DNA from: a bacterium
GTDB lineage: Bacteria; Patescibacteriota; Minisyncoccia; UBA6257; UBA9933
Assembly (NCBI GenBank): GCA_021791445.1
Contig: JAJYWO010000018.1
Location: 1 to 33,963, forward strand
Direction: 5' to 3'
DNA: 33,963 bases
The translations under genes and the position numbers were made by a program. Below the pieces are notes generated by a model. That model was not told the origin of the DNA, did not search any database, and was given only the letters and a program-made list of their open reading frames with translations. Positions 7,747 through 16,853 of the stretch are shown here, piece after piece; positions within the stretch are counted from its first letter, which is position 1; each line of letters opens with the position of its first letter.

Positions 7747-8379
7747 ATGGTTATTTCTTTTTACGGCGAAGGGTGTTTTAAAATCCAAAGCGGCGAGGCC
7801 GTTGTTTTGATTGATCCGCCGTCTCCGCAAAGCGGCTTGACCGCGCCGCGTTTTAAGTTTGATGTTTTATTAAAAACTCTGGCTTCAGCCGAAGAAATTG
7901 ACGGCGCGTTTTCAAAAGGAGAAGAATTTAAAATAATCGGCCCGGGCGAATATGATATTAAAGACATAAAAATTTCCGGCTACGGATTGACGAATGAATC
8001 AACCAATCAATTCATCAAAACAATTTATTTAGTTGAAATGGAGGGAATTAAAATGTGTTTTTTGGGGCACATTTCGGAAACGCCGGAAGCGGATGTCGCG
8101 GAGCATTTGGAAGAAATTGACGTTTTATTTATTCCGGCCGGCGGCAAGCCGTTTCTTGAACAAAAAGCGGCGGCGAAGATGATTAAACAGATTGAGTCGA
8201 AAATCGTTATTCCCGCGTTTCATAAAGTTTCGGGATTAAAAAGACAAGCGGCTGACATAAAGGTATTTCTGGAAGAAGGCGGCTGGACCGGTAAAGCCGA
8301 AAACATGGAAAAATTAACAATTAAGAGGAAAGATTTAGCGGAAATCAAAAAGACTAGAATAGTAAGTTTAAAAGTTTAA
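7747..8379 (+). CDS. Degenerate metallo-beta-lactamase-fold protein (UlaG/COG2220-like)
   Basis: ISFYGEGCFKIQSGEAVVLIDPP...FKIIGPGEYDIKDIKISGY...VDVLFIPAGGKPFL-type pattern, but no HxHxDH. Confidence 0.7.
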   Translation: MVISFYGEGCFKIQSGEAVVLIDPPSPQSGLTAPRFKFDVLLKTLASAEEIDGAFSKGEEFKIIGPGEYDIKDIKISGYGLTNESTNQFIKTIYLVEMEGIKMCFLGHISETPEADVAEHLEEIDVLFIPAGGKPFLEQKAAAKMIKQIESKIVIPAFHKVSGLKRQAADIKVFLEEGGWTGKAENMEKLTIKRKDLAEIKKTRIVSLKV

Positions 8380-8679
8380 ATGTTCAAAAGTTTAAAAGAT
8401 AAATTGAATCAGATTCAGGAATCGGACGACGCGACGAAAAAGAAATGGCTGGTTTTGATGAGCGTCGTTTCAATGGTGATTATTGTCGCTGTGTGGCTGT
8501 TTTTTTTGAGTTCGCCCATCAAGCAAATTGAAACAAAAGAAGCCGGAGTTGCCGATGAAACTTCTTTCTGGCAAGTTTTCAAAACCGGTTTGAAATCGGT
8601 GGGCGGCTCGTCTTGGAATAAATTGGTTGATTTGTATAATGGAGCGATGGGGAAAATGTTTATAGAAATTGAAAAATAA
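8380..8679 (+). CDS. Small single-TM protein, unknown function
   Basis: 99 aa with one TM (WLVLMSVVSMVIIVAVWLFFL); start lies inside the AT repeat array directly after the previous stop. Confidence 0.6.
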   Translation: MFKSLKDKLNQIQESDDATKKKWLVLMSVVSMVIIVAVWLFFLSSPIKQIETKEAGVADETSFWQVFKTGLKSVGGSSWNKLVDLYNGAMGKMFIEIEK

Positions 8680-8707
8680 AAGTTTCAAAGTTTAAAAGTT
8701 TAAAAAA

Positions 8708-11155
8708 ATGAGCGATAAACAAATTCAAAAAATTCAAAACAGGGAAATAACCGAAGAGCTTAAAGAGTCTTATTTGGATTACGCGATGTCGGTTATTGTT
8801 TCGCGCGCCTTGCCGGATGTCCGCGACGGTTTGAAGCCGGTGCAAAGAAGAATTCTATGGGCGATGTGGGAAACCGGTTTGAAAGCCGGCGTTAAATACA
8901 GGAAATCAGCGGCGGTGGTCGGAGAAGTTTTAAAAGCGTATCACCCTCACGGTGATCTTTCGGTTTATGACGCAATGGCGAGAATGGCGCAGGATTTTTC
9001 TTTGCGTTATCCGTTGATTGACGGACAGGGCAATTGGGGCAGCGTCGACGGCGACAATCAGGCGGCGATGCGGTACACCGAATGCCGTTTGTCTAAAATT
9101 TCCGAAGAACTTTTATTTGACATTGAAAAAGAAACCGTTGACTGGCAGCCGAATTACGACGCCACGGTTCAAGAGCCGAAAGTTTTGCCCGCCAAATTGC
9201 CCCATCTTCTTTTAAACGGCACTTCCGGCATTGCCGTGGGAATGGCGACCAGTATTCCGCCGCACAATCTTCACGAAGTCATTGATGCCACATTGCATGT
9301 AATAGACAATTCGAAATCTTCCAATGAAGATCTTTTGGGTTTCATCAATGGCCCGGATTTTCCGACCGGCGGAATTATTTACGACAAAAAAGCGATAGCA
9401 GACGCTTATTCCAGCGGCCGCGGTCCGATTACAATCAGAGCGAAGGCGGAAATTCAGGAGCGCGCCAAAAATCAATTAAATATCGTTATCACGGAAATCC
9501 CCTATCAGGTGAATAAGTCCGAATTGATTATGAAAATCGCCCAGTTGGTGCAGGAGAAAAAAATAGAGGGAATCAAGGATTTGCGCGATGAGAGCGACCG
9601 CGAGGGAATGAGGATTGTCGTTGAATTGAAGAGCGATATTTCGGCGCAAAAAATTCTAAACCAGCTTTTTAAATACACCGACCTTCAAAAGAATTTCAAT
9701 CTGAATATGATCGCTTTGGCCGGAGGAATCCAGCCGCAGACAATGTCTTTGAAGGAAATTTTGGAATTTTATGTTGAGCATAGGAAAGAAGTGGTTCGCC
9801 GCAGGGCGGAGTTTGATTTGAAAAAAGCCAAAGAGCGCGCTCATATTCTGGAAGGATTGGCGAAGGCGCTGTCCGTGATTGATAAAATTATTGAAACCAT
9901 AAAGAAATCCAAAGACCGCGACGAGGCGAGGGGAAATTTGGTGAAAAAATTCAAACTTACGGAAATTCAGGCGAACGCGATTCTTGATATGAAGCTCGCC
10001 ACTTTGGCGGCTCTGGAAAGGAAAAAAATAGACGATGAATTGGCGGAAAAAATGAAAATAATCAAAGAGCTGGAAATTTTGCTTAAAAGCCCGCAGAAAA
10101 TTTTGAAAGTCATTAAAGACGAATTGGGAGAGCTTAAGGAAAAATACAAAAAAGAAGGCGAGCGCCGGACGCAAATTGTCGCTTCCGGGTTAAAAGAATT
10201 CAAAGAAGAAGATTTGGTTCCATTGGAAGAGGCGGTGATAATTATGACTGCCGACGGCTACATTAAAAGAATGCCGCCGGGAACTTTTAAATCGCAAAAG
10301 CGGGGCGGCAAGGGGCTTATCGGTTCGGAAGTCGGGGAAGAAGATTTTTTGAGCCATTTTATTTCCGCCAGCACCCACGACAATATTTTGTTTCTTACGG
10401 ACAAGGGCCGCGCGTTCCAGACCAAAGTTTACGAAATTCCGGTCGGTTCCAGGACATCAAAAGGAAAATTAGTGCAGAATTTCCTTGAAATTCCTTCGGA
10501 CGAAAATGTGAGCGCGATTGTGAATTATCCCAACGGCTCGAAAGATTTTCTGGTGATGGTTACCAAAAACGGCGTTATTAAGAAAACCGGCCTTGAAGAA
10601 TTTGAAAATGTGAGGCGCACCGGCATTATCGCCATCGGATTGAAAGCGGGAGACGCGCTTAAATGGGTAAAGCTTTCATCGGGCAAGGATGAAATAATTT
10701 TGGCGACCGGCCAAGGCCAAGCGATAAGATTTAAGGAATCCCAATTGCGGCCCATGGGAAGGGGTGCGGCCGGCGTCACGGCGATTAGATTAAAAAAGAA
10801 TGACTTTATCTCAGGACTTGATATAATTAAAGAAAGTCAAAAGTCAAAAGTCAAAAGTCAAAATTTACTGGTGGTGACGGAAAACGGATTTGCGAAACAA
10901 ACGGCGTTGAAAGAATACAGAGTTCAGAGCCGGGGAGGCAGCGGAATAAAAGCCGCGAAAATCAACGCCAAAACCGGTTCCATTGTTGCCATTCAGATTA
11001 TCGGCGAAGAGGAAGAATTGCTGGCGCTTTCGTCCAAGGGCCAAATAATCAGGACGAAAATTTCCGCTATCAGGCAAGCCGGCCGCGCCACTTCGGGAGT
11101 TAAAATAATGAAATTAAAGGAAAAAGACAAAGTAATGGGAGTGGTCATATTATGA
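8708..11155 (+). CDS. gyrA: DNA gyrase subunit A
   Basis: [81 protein letters not shown]-terminal pinwheel repeats. Confidence 0.98.
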   Translation: MSDKQIQKIQNREITEELKESYLDYAMSVIVSRALPDVRDGLKPVQRRILWAMWETGLKAGVKYRKSAAVVGEVLKAYHPHGDLSVYDAMARMAQDFSLRYPLIDGQGNWGSVDGDNQAAMRYTECRLSKISEELLFDIEKETVDWQPNYDATVQEPKVLPAKLPHLLLNGTSGIAVGMATSIPPHNLHEVIDATLHVIDNSKSSNEDLLGFINGPDFPTGGIIYDKKAIADAYSSGRGPITIRAKAEIQERAKNQLNIVITEIPYQVNKSELIMKIAQLVQEKKIEGIKDLRDESDREGMRIVVELKSDISAQKILNQLFKYTDLQKNFNLNMIALAGGIQPQTMSLKEILEFYVEHRKEVVRRRAEFDLKKAKERAHILEGLAKALSVIDKIIETIKKSKDRDEARGNLVKKFKLTEIQANAILDMKLATLAALERKKIDDELAEKMKIIKELEILLKSPQKILKVIKDELGELKEKYKKEGERRTQIVASGLKEFKEEDLVPLEEAVIIMTADGYIKRMPPGTFKSQKRGGKGLIGSEVGEEDFLSHFISASTHDNILFLTDKGRAFQTKVYEIPVGSRTSKGKLVQNFLEIPSDENVSAIVNYPNGSKDFLVMVTKNGVIKKTGLEEFENVRRTGIIAIGLKAGDALKWVKLSSGKDEIILATGQGQAIRFKESQLRPMGRGAAGVTAIRLKKNDFISGLDIIKESQKSKVKSQNLLVVTENGFAKQTALKEYRVQSRGGSGIKAAKINAKTGSIVAIQIIGEEEELLALSSKGQIIRTKISAIRQAGRATSGVKIMKLKEKDKVMGVVIL
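10833..10860. repeat. Heptanucleotide tandem repeat (aaagtca)x4 inside gyrA
   Basis: Exact four copies of aaagtca at 10833-10860, encoding [11 protein letters not shown]. Confidence 0.97.
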
Positions 11156-12453
11156 ACTTAACCCGTAATCAAATAATAATTATTTTCGGCGTTGCGTTAA
11201 TCGCAATAGTCTTGATTTTGATTTTTATCGGCGTTTTGCCGGGCAGAAAAAAAAGCGGCGACGTTAATCTCGGCACAATCGGCAGCGAACAGCAAACCGA
11301 AATCAATTTTTGGGGAGTGGAAGATGAGCAAAAAATAAGGCCGATTATTGACGCTTACACGCAGGTTAACAAAACAGCAAAAATATTTTACACGCAGTTC
11401 AGCGAAACTGATTACGAAAAAAGATTGGTTGACGCTATGGCGGCCGGCCGGGCGCCGGACATTCTGATGTTCCATAACACTTGGTTGCCGAAACACGGCG
11501 CAAAGCTGATGCCTTTGCCGGTGGCGAGCGGATTTTCCATAACGCAATTAAGGCAATTATTCCCGCAGGTGGTGGAAGCGGATTTTTCCTCCAATAATCA
11601 GATTTACGCTTTGCCGATTTACATTGACACTTTGGCTTTTCTTTACAATAAAGACATTTTTGACGCCAAGGGGGTGGCGGTGGTACCGAAAAATTGGAAT
11701 GAATTTCAATATGTCGTGCCGCGATTAAGAGAATTGGATTTCGGCAATAGAATTTCCAAAGCTGCGGCCGCCATCGGCGGTTCGGAAAGAAGCGTCAATA
11801 AAGCGGTTGACCTTTTAAGCTTGATAATGTTGCAATCCGGAACACGGATGCTTGACCAGTCCGGAAGCGCGAGTTTTGCCAGAACCGGCGGAGACAAGGC
11901 GCTGAATTTTTACACTCAGTTCAGCAGCCCGAACAGTTCGGTTTACACTTGGAACGACAATCTTCGCAATTCTTTGGACAGTTTTAGCCAAGGAGAGACG
12001 GCGGCGATTTTCAATTATCAATCCGCGATTGCGGTTGTTAAAGCGAGAAACCCGTTTTTGAATTTGGCGGTGGCGCCGATGATTCAGTCGAGCGGAACAA
12101 GCCAGCCGATAAATTACGCCGATTATTGGGGATTGGCGGTTTCCAATCAGAGCCGCAATTCGGATTTGGCTTGGAATTTTATTATGTATTTCAGCATTGA
12201 CCAATCCGTTGCGGAAAAATATCTGCAAGAATCAAAAAGGCCGCCGGCGTTGAGAAGTTTGATTCAAAAATATCTTAACGACCCGGATTTGGGAGTTTTC
12301 AGCCAGCAAGCGTTAACCGCCAAATCATGGTCCCAGCCGGACAATGTCGCGGTGAGGCGGATTTTTTCCAATATGATAGAATATGTGTTAAGCGGCCGGC
12401 TTTCGATTGAACAAGCGCTGCAGCAAGCGGAAGAAGAAATAAATAGTTTATAA
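11152..12453 (+). CDS. Extracellular solute-binding protein (ABC sugar-binding family 1-like), membrane anchored
   Basis: N-terminal [25 protein letters not shown], ...[18 protein letters not shown]..., typical SBP ordering. Start overlaps gyrA stop by 4 nt. Confidence 0.82.
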   Translation: MNLTRNQIIIIFGVALIAIVLILIFIGVLPGRKKSGDVNLGTIGSEQQTEINFWGVEDEQKIRPIIDAYTQVNKTAKIFYTQFSETDYEKRLVDAMAAGRAPDILMFHNTWLPKHGAKLMPLPVASGFSITQLRQLFPQVVEADFSSNNQIYALPIYIDTLAFLYNKDIFDAKGVAVVPKNWNEFQYVVPRLRELDFGNRISKAAAAIGGSERSVNKAVDLLSLIMLQSGTRMLDQSGSASFARTGGDKALNFYTQFSSPNSSVYTWNDNLRNSLDSFSQGETAAIFNYQSAIAVVKARNPFLNLAVAPMIQSSGTSQPINYADYWGLAVSNQSRNSDLAWNFIMYFSIDQSVAEKYLQESKRPPALRSLIQKYLNDPDLGVFSQQALTAKSWSQPDNVAVRRIFSNMIEYVLSGRLSIEQALQQAEEEINSL

Positions 12454-12483
12454 AGTTCATAAAGTTTATAAGGTTATAAAGTT

Positions 12484-12891
12484 ATGAAAATATTTTTTCA
12501 GCAAAAATCAAAAATAATTTTTTTTCTTTTTACTTTTTATTTACTACTCACTACTGTAAATGTACAAGCGGCTTTGGTGCCTTGCGGTCCGGGAGTTGGA
12601 AAACCTTGTGAATTCTGCGACCTTATTACCTTAGTTAATAATGTCATCAATTTCGCGCTTTACGATATTGCCATTCCTTTGATTGTGGTTATGATTGTTT
12701 GGGGCGGATTTGTGATTATGACCGCTGGCGATTCCACGGAAAAAGTGTCGCAAGGCAGGAAAATAATTCAATCCGCGATCATCGGCGTTCTCATCGCTCT
12801 GGGCGCGTGGATGATAATCAATATGGTTCTTTCCGCCATCGGCGGCGGCAGTTTCGCTCCGTGGAAATTCGGTAATTATTCTATTTGTTAA
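12484..12891 (+). CDS. TrbC/VirB2-like (T4SS pilin-type) small membrane protein, Cys-containing type
   Basis: Signal peptide, CGPGVGKPCEFC, two TM helices around the loop WGGFVIMTAGDSTEKVSQGRKIIQSAIIGV. Confidence 0.72.
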   Translation: MKIFFQQKSKIIFFLFTFYLLLTTVNVQAALVPCGPGVGKPCEFCDLITLVNNVINFALYDIAIPLIVVMIVWGGFVIMTAGDSTEKVSQGRKIIQSAIIGVLIALGAWMIINMVLSAIGGGSFAPWKFGNYSIC

Positions 12892-12915
12892 TAATTTCAT
12901 TTCTAAATCAACAGC

Positions 12916-12944
12916 TTGTTTTTCAAGCGAATTTTTGATATTAT
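12916..12944 (+). promoter_or_regulatory. Putative gyrB promoter TTGTTT-17-TATTAT
   Basis: Hexamers at 12916-12921 and 12939-12944; predicted +1 at about 12951, inside the 5' arm of the terminator hairpin. Confidence 0.5.
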
Positions 12945-12947
12945 AAC

Positions 12948-12970
12948 AATACCCAAACGGGTATTTTTTG
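12948..12970 (+). terminator. Intrinsic terminator between the pilin-like gene and gyrB
   Basis: AATACCC AAAC GGGTATT TTTT. Confidence 0.7.
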
Positions 12971-12976
12971 ATAAAA

Positions 12977-14941
12977 ATGGTTAAAAAATTAAAAGAAAAA
13001 ATCGCAAAAACTGAAGAAACGAAACAGCAAAACAGCGTTTCTTACGGCGCCAAGGATATTTATGTTTTGGAAGGCTTGGAGCCGGTGAGAAAACGGCCGG
13101 GAATGTATATCGGCGGCACCGGCGTTGACGGCTTGCATCATTTGATTTGGGAAGTGGTGGATAATTCCATTGACGAAGCAATGGGCGGTTTTGCCAAAAG
13201 TATCAGGGTTGAGATGTTGCCGAATAACAGGATATCGGTTCAGGACGACGGCCGTGGCATTCCGGTTGACATTCATCCGCACACGAAAAAATCCGCTCTG
13301 GAAACCGTGATGTGCACTTTGCACGCCGGCGGAAAATTTGGCGGAGATTCTTACAAGGTTTCCGGCGGTTTGCACGGCGTCGGCGTTTCGGTGGTGAACG
13401 CGCTTTCCAAATGGCTGAGAGTGGAAGTTTGCCGCGACGGCTATCTTTATTTTCAAGAATATGAAAAAGGCAGGCCCAAGGCGGCGGTAAAAAAATCCGG
13501 CAAGTGCGAAGGCAACGGCACGAAAGTTATTTTTGAAGCGGACCCGGAAATTTTCAAGGAAATAAAATTTGAAAGGAAAAAAGTCATTGACCATTTGCGG
13601 CAGCAGGCGTTTTTAACCAAAGGAATAAAAATAGAAATTATTGATAAAAAAGACCCAAAAGCCGCGCCAGTTTACCATTCTTTTTATTTTGAAGGCGGAT
13701 TATTGTCTTTTATCAATTATGTCAATCGTTTTAGAAAATCGGTCCAGAAGGAAATTTTTTATGTCCATAAAGACTATGAAAAAATGGAAATTGAGGCGGC
13801 TTTCACTTATAACCATGAAATTGAGACATCGGAATTGAGTTTTGCCAACAATATTTACACTCCCGACGGCGGAACGCATTTGACCGGATTGCGTTCGGCG
13901 CTCACAAAAACTTTAAACGATTACGCAAGAGCTAATAATTATCTTAAAGAAAAAGACGAAAATTTCACCGGCGACGATGTCCGGGAAGGACTGGTGGCGA
14001 TTGTTTCCGTGCGGCTGCCGGAACCGCAGTTTGAAGGTCAGACCAAAGCGCGTTTGGGAACTCCGGGAGCCAGAACCGCGGTTGAATCGGTTGTCGGTGA
14101 ATCGCTGAAAGAATTTTTGGAAAAAAATTCTCCGGATGCGCGGGCGATAATTGAAAAGTGCATGTTGGCGCAAAAAGCCCGCAAAGCCGCCAAGGCTGCC
14201 AAGGAAACGGTTTTGCGCAAAGGCGCGCTGGAAGGAATGACTTTGCCGGGCAAGCTTGCCGATTGTTCAAGCAGAAAAGCCGAAGAATCGGAATTGTTTA
14301 TCGTGGAAGGCGACAGCGCCGGCGGAAGCTGTAAATCTGCTCGCGATCGTCGAACTCAAGCAATTTTGCCGCTTAAGGGAAAAATTTTGAATGTGGAAAA
14401 ATCGCGAATTGACAAAATGCTGGCGAACAACGAGATAAAATCTCTGGTTATCGCTTTGGGAACCGCCATCGCCGACAATTTGGACATTTCCAAACTTCGT
14501 TACCATAAAATCATCATAATGACTGATGCCGACGTTGACGGCGCTCATATTAGAACTTTATTATTAACTCTTTTTTATAGGTATTTCCGTCCGGTGATTG
14601 AGGGAGGATATTTATATATCGCTCAGCCGCCGCTGTATAAGATTCAAAAGGGAAAAGAAGCTCAATACGCCTACAATGACGCCGAAAAAGAAAAAATTAT
14701 TAAAACTTTTGGCGGCGCGCAAGGCGTGAATATCCAAAGATATAAAGGTTTGGGAGAAATGAATCCCGAACAGCTTTGGGAAACAACCATGGACCACGAC
14801 AAAAGATCGTTGAAATTAGTGGCTGTTGAAAACGCCGAAGAGGCCGACAGGCTGTTTGATATTCTGATGGGCGAGGTTGTCGAGCCGCGCAAGGCTTTTA
14901 TTTCCAATCAAGCGGCAATGGTGAAAAATCTTGACATATAA
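12977..14941 (+). CDS. gyrB: DNA gyrase subunit B
   Basis: VRKRPGMYIGGTGVDGLHHLIWEVVDNSIDEA, GGLHGVGVSVVNALS, EGDSAGGSCKSARDRRTQAILPLKGKILNVEK, TDADVDGAHIRTLLLTLFYR. Start taken at the internal ATG 12977 (ORF track gives 12968). Confidence 0.97.
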   Translation: MVKKLKEKIAKTEETKQQNSVSYGAKDIYVLEGLEPVRKRPGMYIGGTGVDGLHHLIWEVVDNSIDEAMGGFAKSIRVEMLPNNRISVQDDGRGIPVDIHPHTKKSALETVMCTLHAGGKFGGDSYKVSGGLHGVGVSVVNALSKWLRVEVCRDGYLYFQEYEKGRPKAAVKKSGKCEGNGTKVIFEADPEIFKEIKFERKKVIDHLRQQAFLTKGIKIEIIDKKDPKAAPVYHSFYFEGGLLSFINYVNRFRKSVQKEIFYVHKDYEKMEIEAAFTYNHEIETSELSFANNIYTPDGGTHLTGLRSALTKTLNDYARANNYLKEKDENFTGDDVREGLVAIVSVRLPEPQFEGQTKARLGTPGARTAVESVVGESLKEFLEKNSPDARAIIEKCMLAQKARKAAKAAKETVLRKGALEGMTLPGKLADCSSRKAEESELFIVEGDSAGGSCKSARDRRTQAILPLKGKILNVEKSRIDKMLANNEIKSLVIALGTAIADNLDISKLRYHKIIIMTDADVDGAHIRTLLLTLFYRYFRPVIEGGYLYIAQPPLYKIQKGKEAQYAYNDAEKEKIIKTFGGAQGVNIQRYKGLGEMNPEQLWETTMDHDKRSLKLVAVENAEEADRLFDILMGEVVEPRKAFISNQAAMVKNLDI

Positions 14942-14989
14942 TGCCGAAGTTTATAAAGTTATAAGGTTTATAAAGTTTATAAAGTTATT

Positions 14990-15175
14990 ATGATTTCAAA
15001 AATAAAAAATTACATCGTTGAATCCAAGCAGGAATTTAAGCGGGTTAACTGGCCGACCAAGCAGGAAACCGGACGCATGACTCTGGTTGTCGTTATTTTT
15101 TCATTGGCAATAGCCGCGTTTTTGGGAATTTTGGATTTCACGTTCAGATATTTATTGGGCAAATTTATTATATAA
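14990..15175 (+). CDS. secE: Preprotein translocase subunit SecE
   Basis: 61 aa, ESKQEFKRVNWPTKQET plus one TM; directly upstream of nusG. Confidence 0.95.
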   Translation: MISKIKNYIVESKQEFKRVNWPTKQETGRMTLVVVIFSLAIAAFLGILDFTFRYLLGKFII

Positions 15176-15179
15176 AAAA

Positions 15180-15737
15180 ATGACTCAGGAAAAAACACAA
15201 ACAAACAAATTAGAGCGGCATTGGTACGCCATTCATTGTTATTCCGGATACGAAGACGCAGTGGCGCGTTATTTGAAGCAAAGGATTGATTCTTTGGAAA
15301 TGCATGATAAGATATTCAATGTTATTGTTCCGAAAGAAAAGAAAATTAAAATCAAGAACGGGAAAAGAAAAGAGATTGAAGAAAAAATATATCCCGGATA
15401 TGTTTTGGTAGAAATGATAATGAGCGATGATTCCTGGTATGTGGTGCGGAACACGCCACGCGTCGCCGGATTCGTCGGCGCCGATTCCACGGAACCGGCC
15501 CCGCTTTCCAAAAAGGAAATTGACGCTTTACTGTCGCGAATGGGCGGCGAAGAGCCGAAATTCAAAGTGGAATATAAGGTCGGCGAAATCGTGAAAATAA
15601 CCGACGGGCCGTTCAAAGACAGCGAGGGAAGAATCAGCGAGGTGGACGAAGAACACGGGAAATTAAAAGTAATGGTTCCGATTTTCGGCCGGGAAACCGC
15701 CGTTGAATTGGATTCGTTGCAAGTGGTAAAGATATAA
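15180..15737 (+). CDS. nusG: Transcription termination/antitermination protein NusG
   Basis: HWYAIHCYSGYEDAVARYLKQRI, YPGYVLVEMIMSDDSWYVVRNTPRVAGFVG, KOW domain GEIVKITDGPFKDSEGRISEVD. Confidence 0.97.
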   Translation: MTQEKTQTNKLERHWYAIHCYSGYEDAVARYLKQRIDSLEMHDKIFNVIVPKEKKIKIKNGKRKEIEEKIYPGYVLVEMIMSDDSWYVVRNTPRVAGFVGADSTEPAPLSKKEIDALLSRMGGEEPKFKVEYKVGEIVKITDGPFKDSEGRISEVDEEHGKLKVMVPIFGRETAVELDSLQVVKI

Positions 15738-15851
15738 TTAAATTTTAAATTTCTAATTTCAAATTTTAAATAAATTTTAAATGTTTTAATTTTAAATTGA
15801 TTTATTGAATCATTTAATTAAAATTCAGAATTTAAAATTTAAAATTATTTT

Positions 15852-16277
15852 ATGGCCAAGGAAATAAAAACAACTTTAAAACTTCAAATTCCGGCGGGGG
15901 CCGCCAATCCGGCGCCGCCGATCGGTCCGGCGCTCGGCCAACACGGCATCAACATCGCCCAGTTTTGCCAGCAGTTTAACGAAGCCACGAAAACGATGGT
16001 GGGCAGCATTATTCCCGCGGAAATCACGATTTTCGTTGACAGGACTTTTGAATTCAAATTAAAAACTCCGCCGGCTTCGGATTTATTGCGCAAAGCCGCG
16101 GGCATTGAAAAGGGCTCGGGCAATCCTTTGAAAAACAAGGTTGGCAAAGTGACTAAGGCGCAAATCCGCGAAATCGCGGAAAAGAAGATGGTTGATTTGA
16201 ACGCTAATGACGTTGAGGCGGCGATTAAAATCATTGAAGGCAGCGCGAGGTCAATGGGGATTGAAGTGGTGGGATAA
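15852..16277 (+). CDS. rplK: 50S ribosomal protein L11
   Basis: [38 protein letters not shown]...[12 protein letters not shown]. Confidence 0.98.
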   Translation: MAKEIKTTLKLQIPAGAANPAPPIGPALGQHGINIAQFCQQFNEATKTMVGSIIPAEITIFVDRTFEFKLKTPPASDLLRKAAGIEKGSGNPLKNKVGKVTKAQIREIAEKKMVDLNANDVEAAIKIIEGSARSMGIEVVG

Positions 16278-16314
16278 TTATTTAAAAATTTTAAAGTTAT
16301 ATAAATAATTTTTT

Positions 16315-16689
16315 ATGGAATTTAAAATTGGAAAAATAGAAAAACAGATAGATCCTCTAGAAGAAGAAATTAAAGATTTGTTTGAAAAAAAATTAAAAGA
16401 AAATAAACCATTGAATGATATGATTAGCAATTTACAAGAAATATTTAATAAGGGGATCTCAGAAGAATATTTACATACAACAATAGAGATATTTAATAAT
16501 GTATTTCAAAATAGAGAATATATTAGTAAATTAGTAGAAGATGCTCATAATAAAAAAGAGGGGCTTCTTTATCCTTATGTTGAAGTAAGAAATTTTATTG
16601 GCAAGGCAAAAGAAGGAAAAATAATTAAAACTACTATTTGTATGTCTATGGATGGAAAATCTATTTATGCAACTTTTTCAAGCGGCTAA
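16315..16689 (+). CDS. AT-rich orphan ORF (124 aa) inserted downstream of rplK
   Basis: Charged, helix-rich protein without a recognised family; flanked by two copies of the rplK 3' end. Confidence 0.55.
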   Translation: MEFKIGKIEKQIDPLEEEIKDLFEKKLKENKPLNDMISNLQEIFNKGISEEYLHTTIEIFNNVFQNREYISKLVEDAHNKKEGLLYPYVEVRNFIGKAKEGKIIKTTICMSMDGKSIYATFSSG

Positions 16690-16782
16690 AGCCAATCCGA
16701 TTCCAATGACATTAATGACATTGAAGCGGCGGAAAAGATAATTTCCGGAACCGCGAGGTCAATGGGGATTGAAGTGGTGTAA
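16690..16782 (+). pseudogene. Fragment of an L11 C-terminus (rplK 3' remnant)
   Basis: Translates [30 protein letters not shown], parallel to rpl[26 protein letters not shown]. The 28 nt at 16752-16779 are identical to 16244-16271. Confidence 0.92.
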
Positions 16783-16853
16783 AAAGTTATAAGGTTAAAA
16801 GTTATAAAGTGAAAAGAGTGGCGGAAGCCGCTCTTTTTTGTTAAAATTATTTT

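Noticed and set aside
11152-12453. Complete ABC sugar uptake operon
   Set aside because: Only the solute-binding protein is present; no permease or ATPase genes adjacent.
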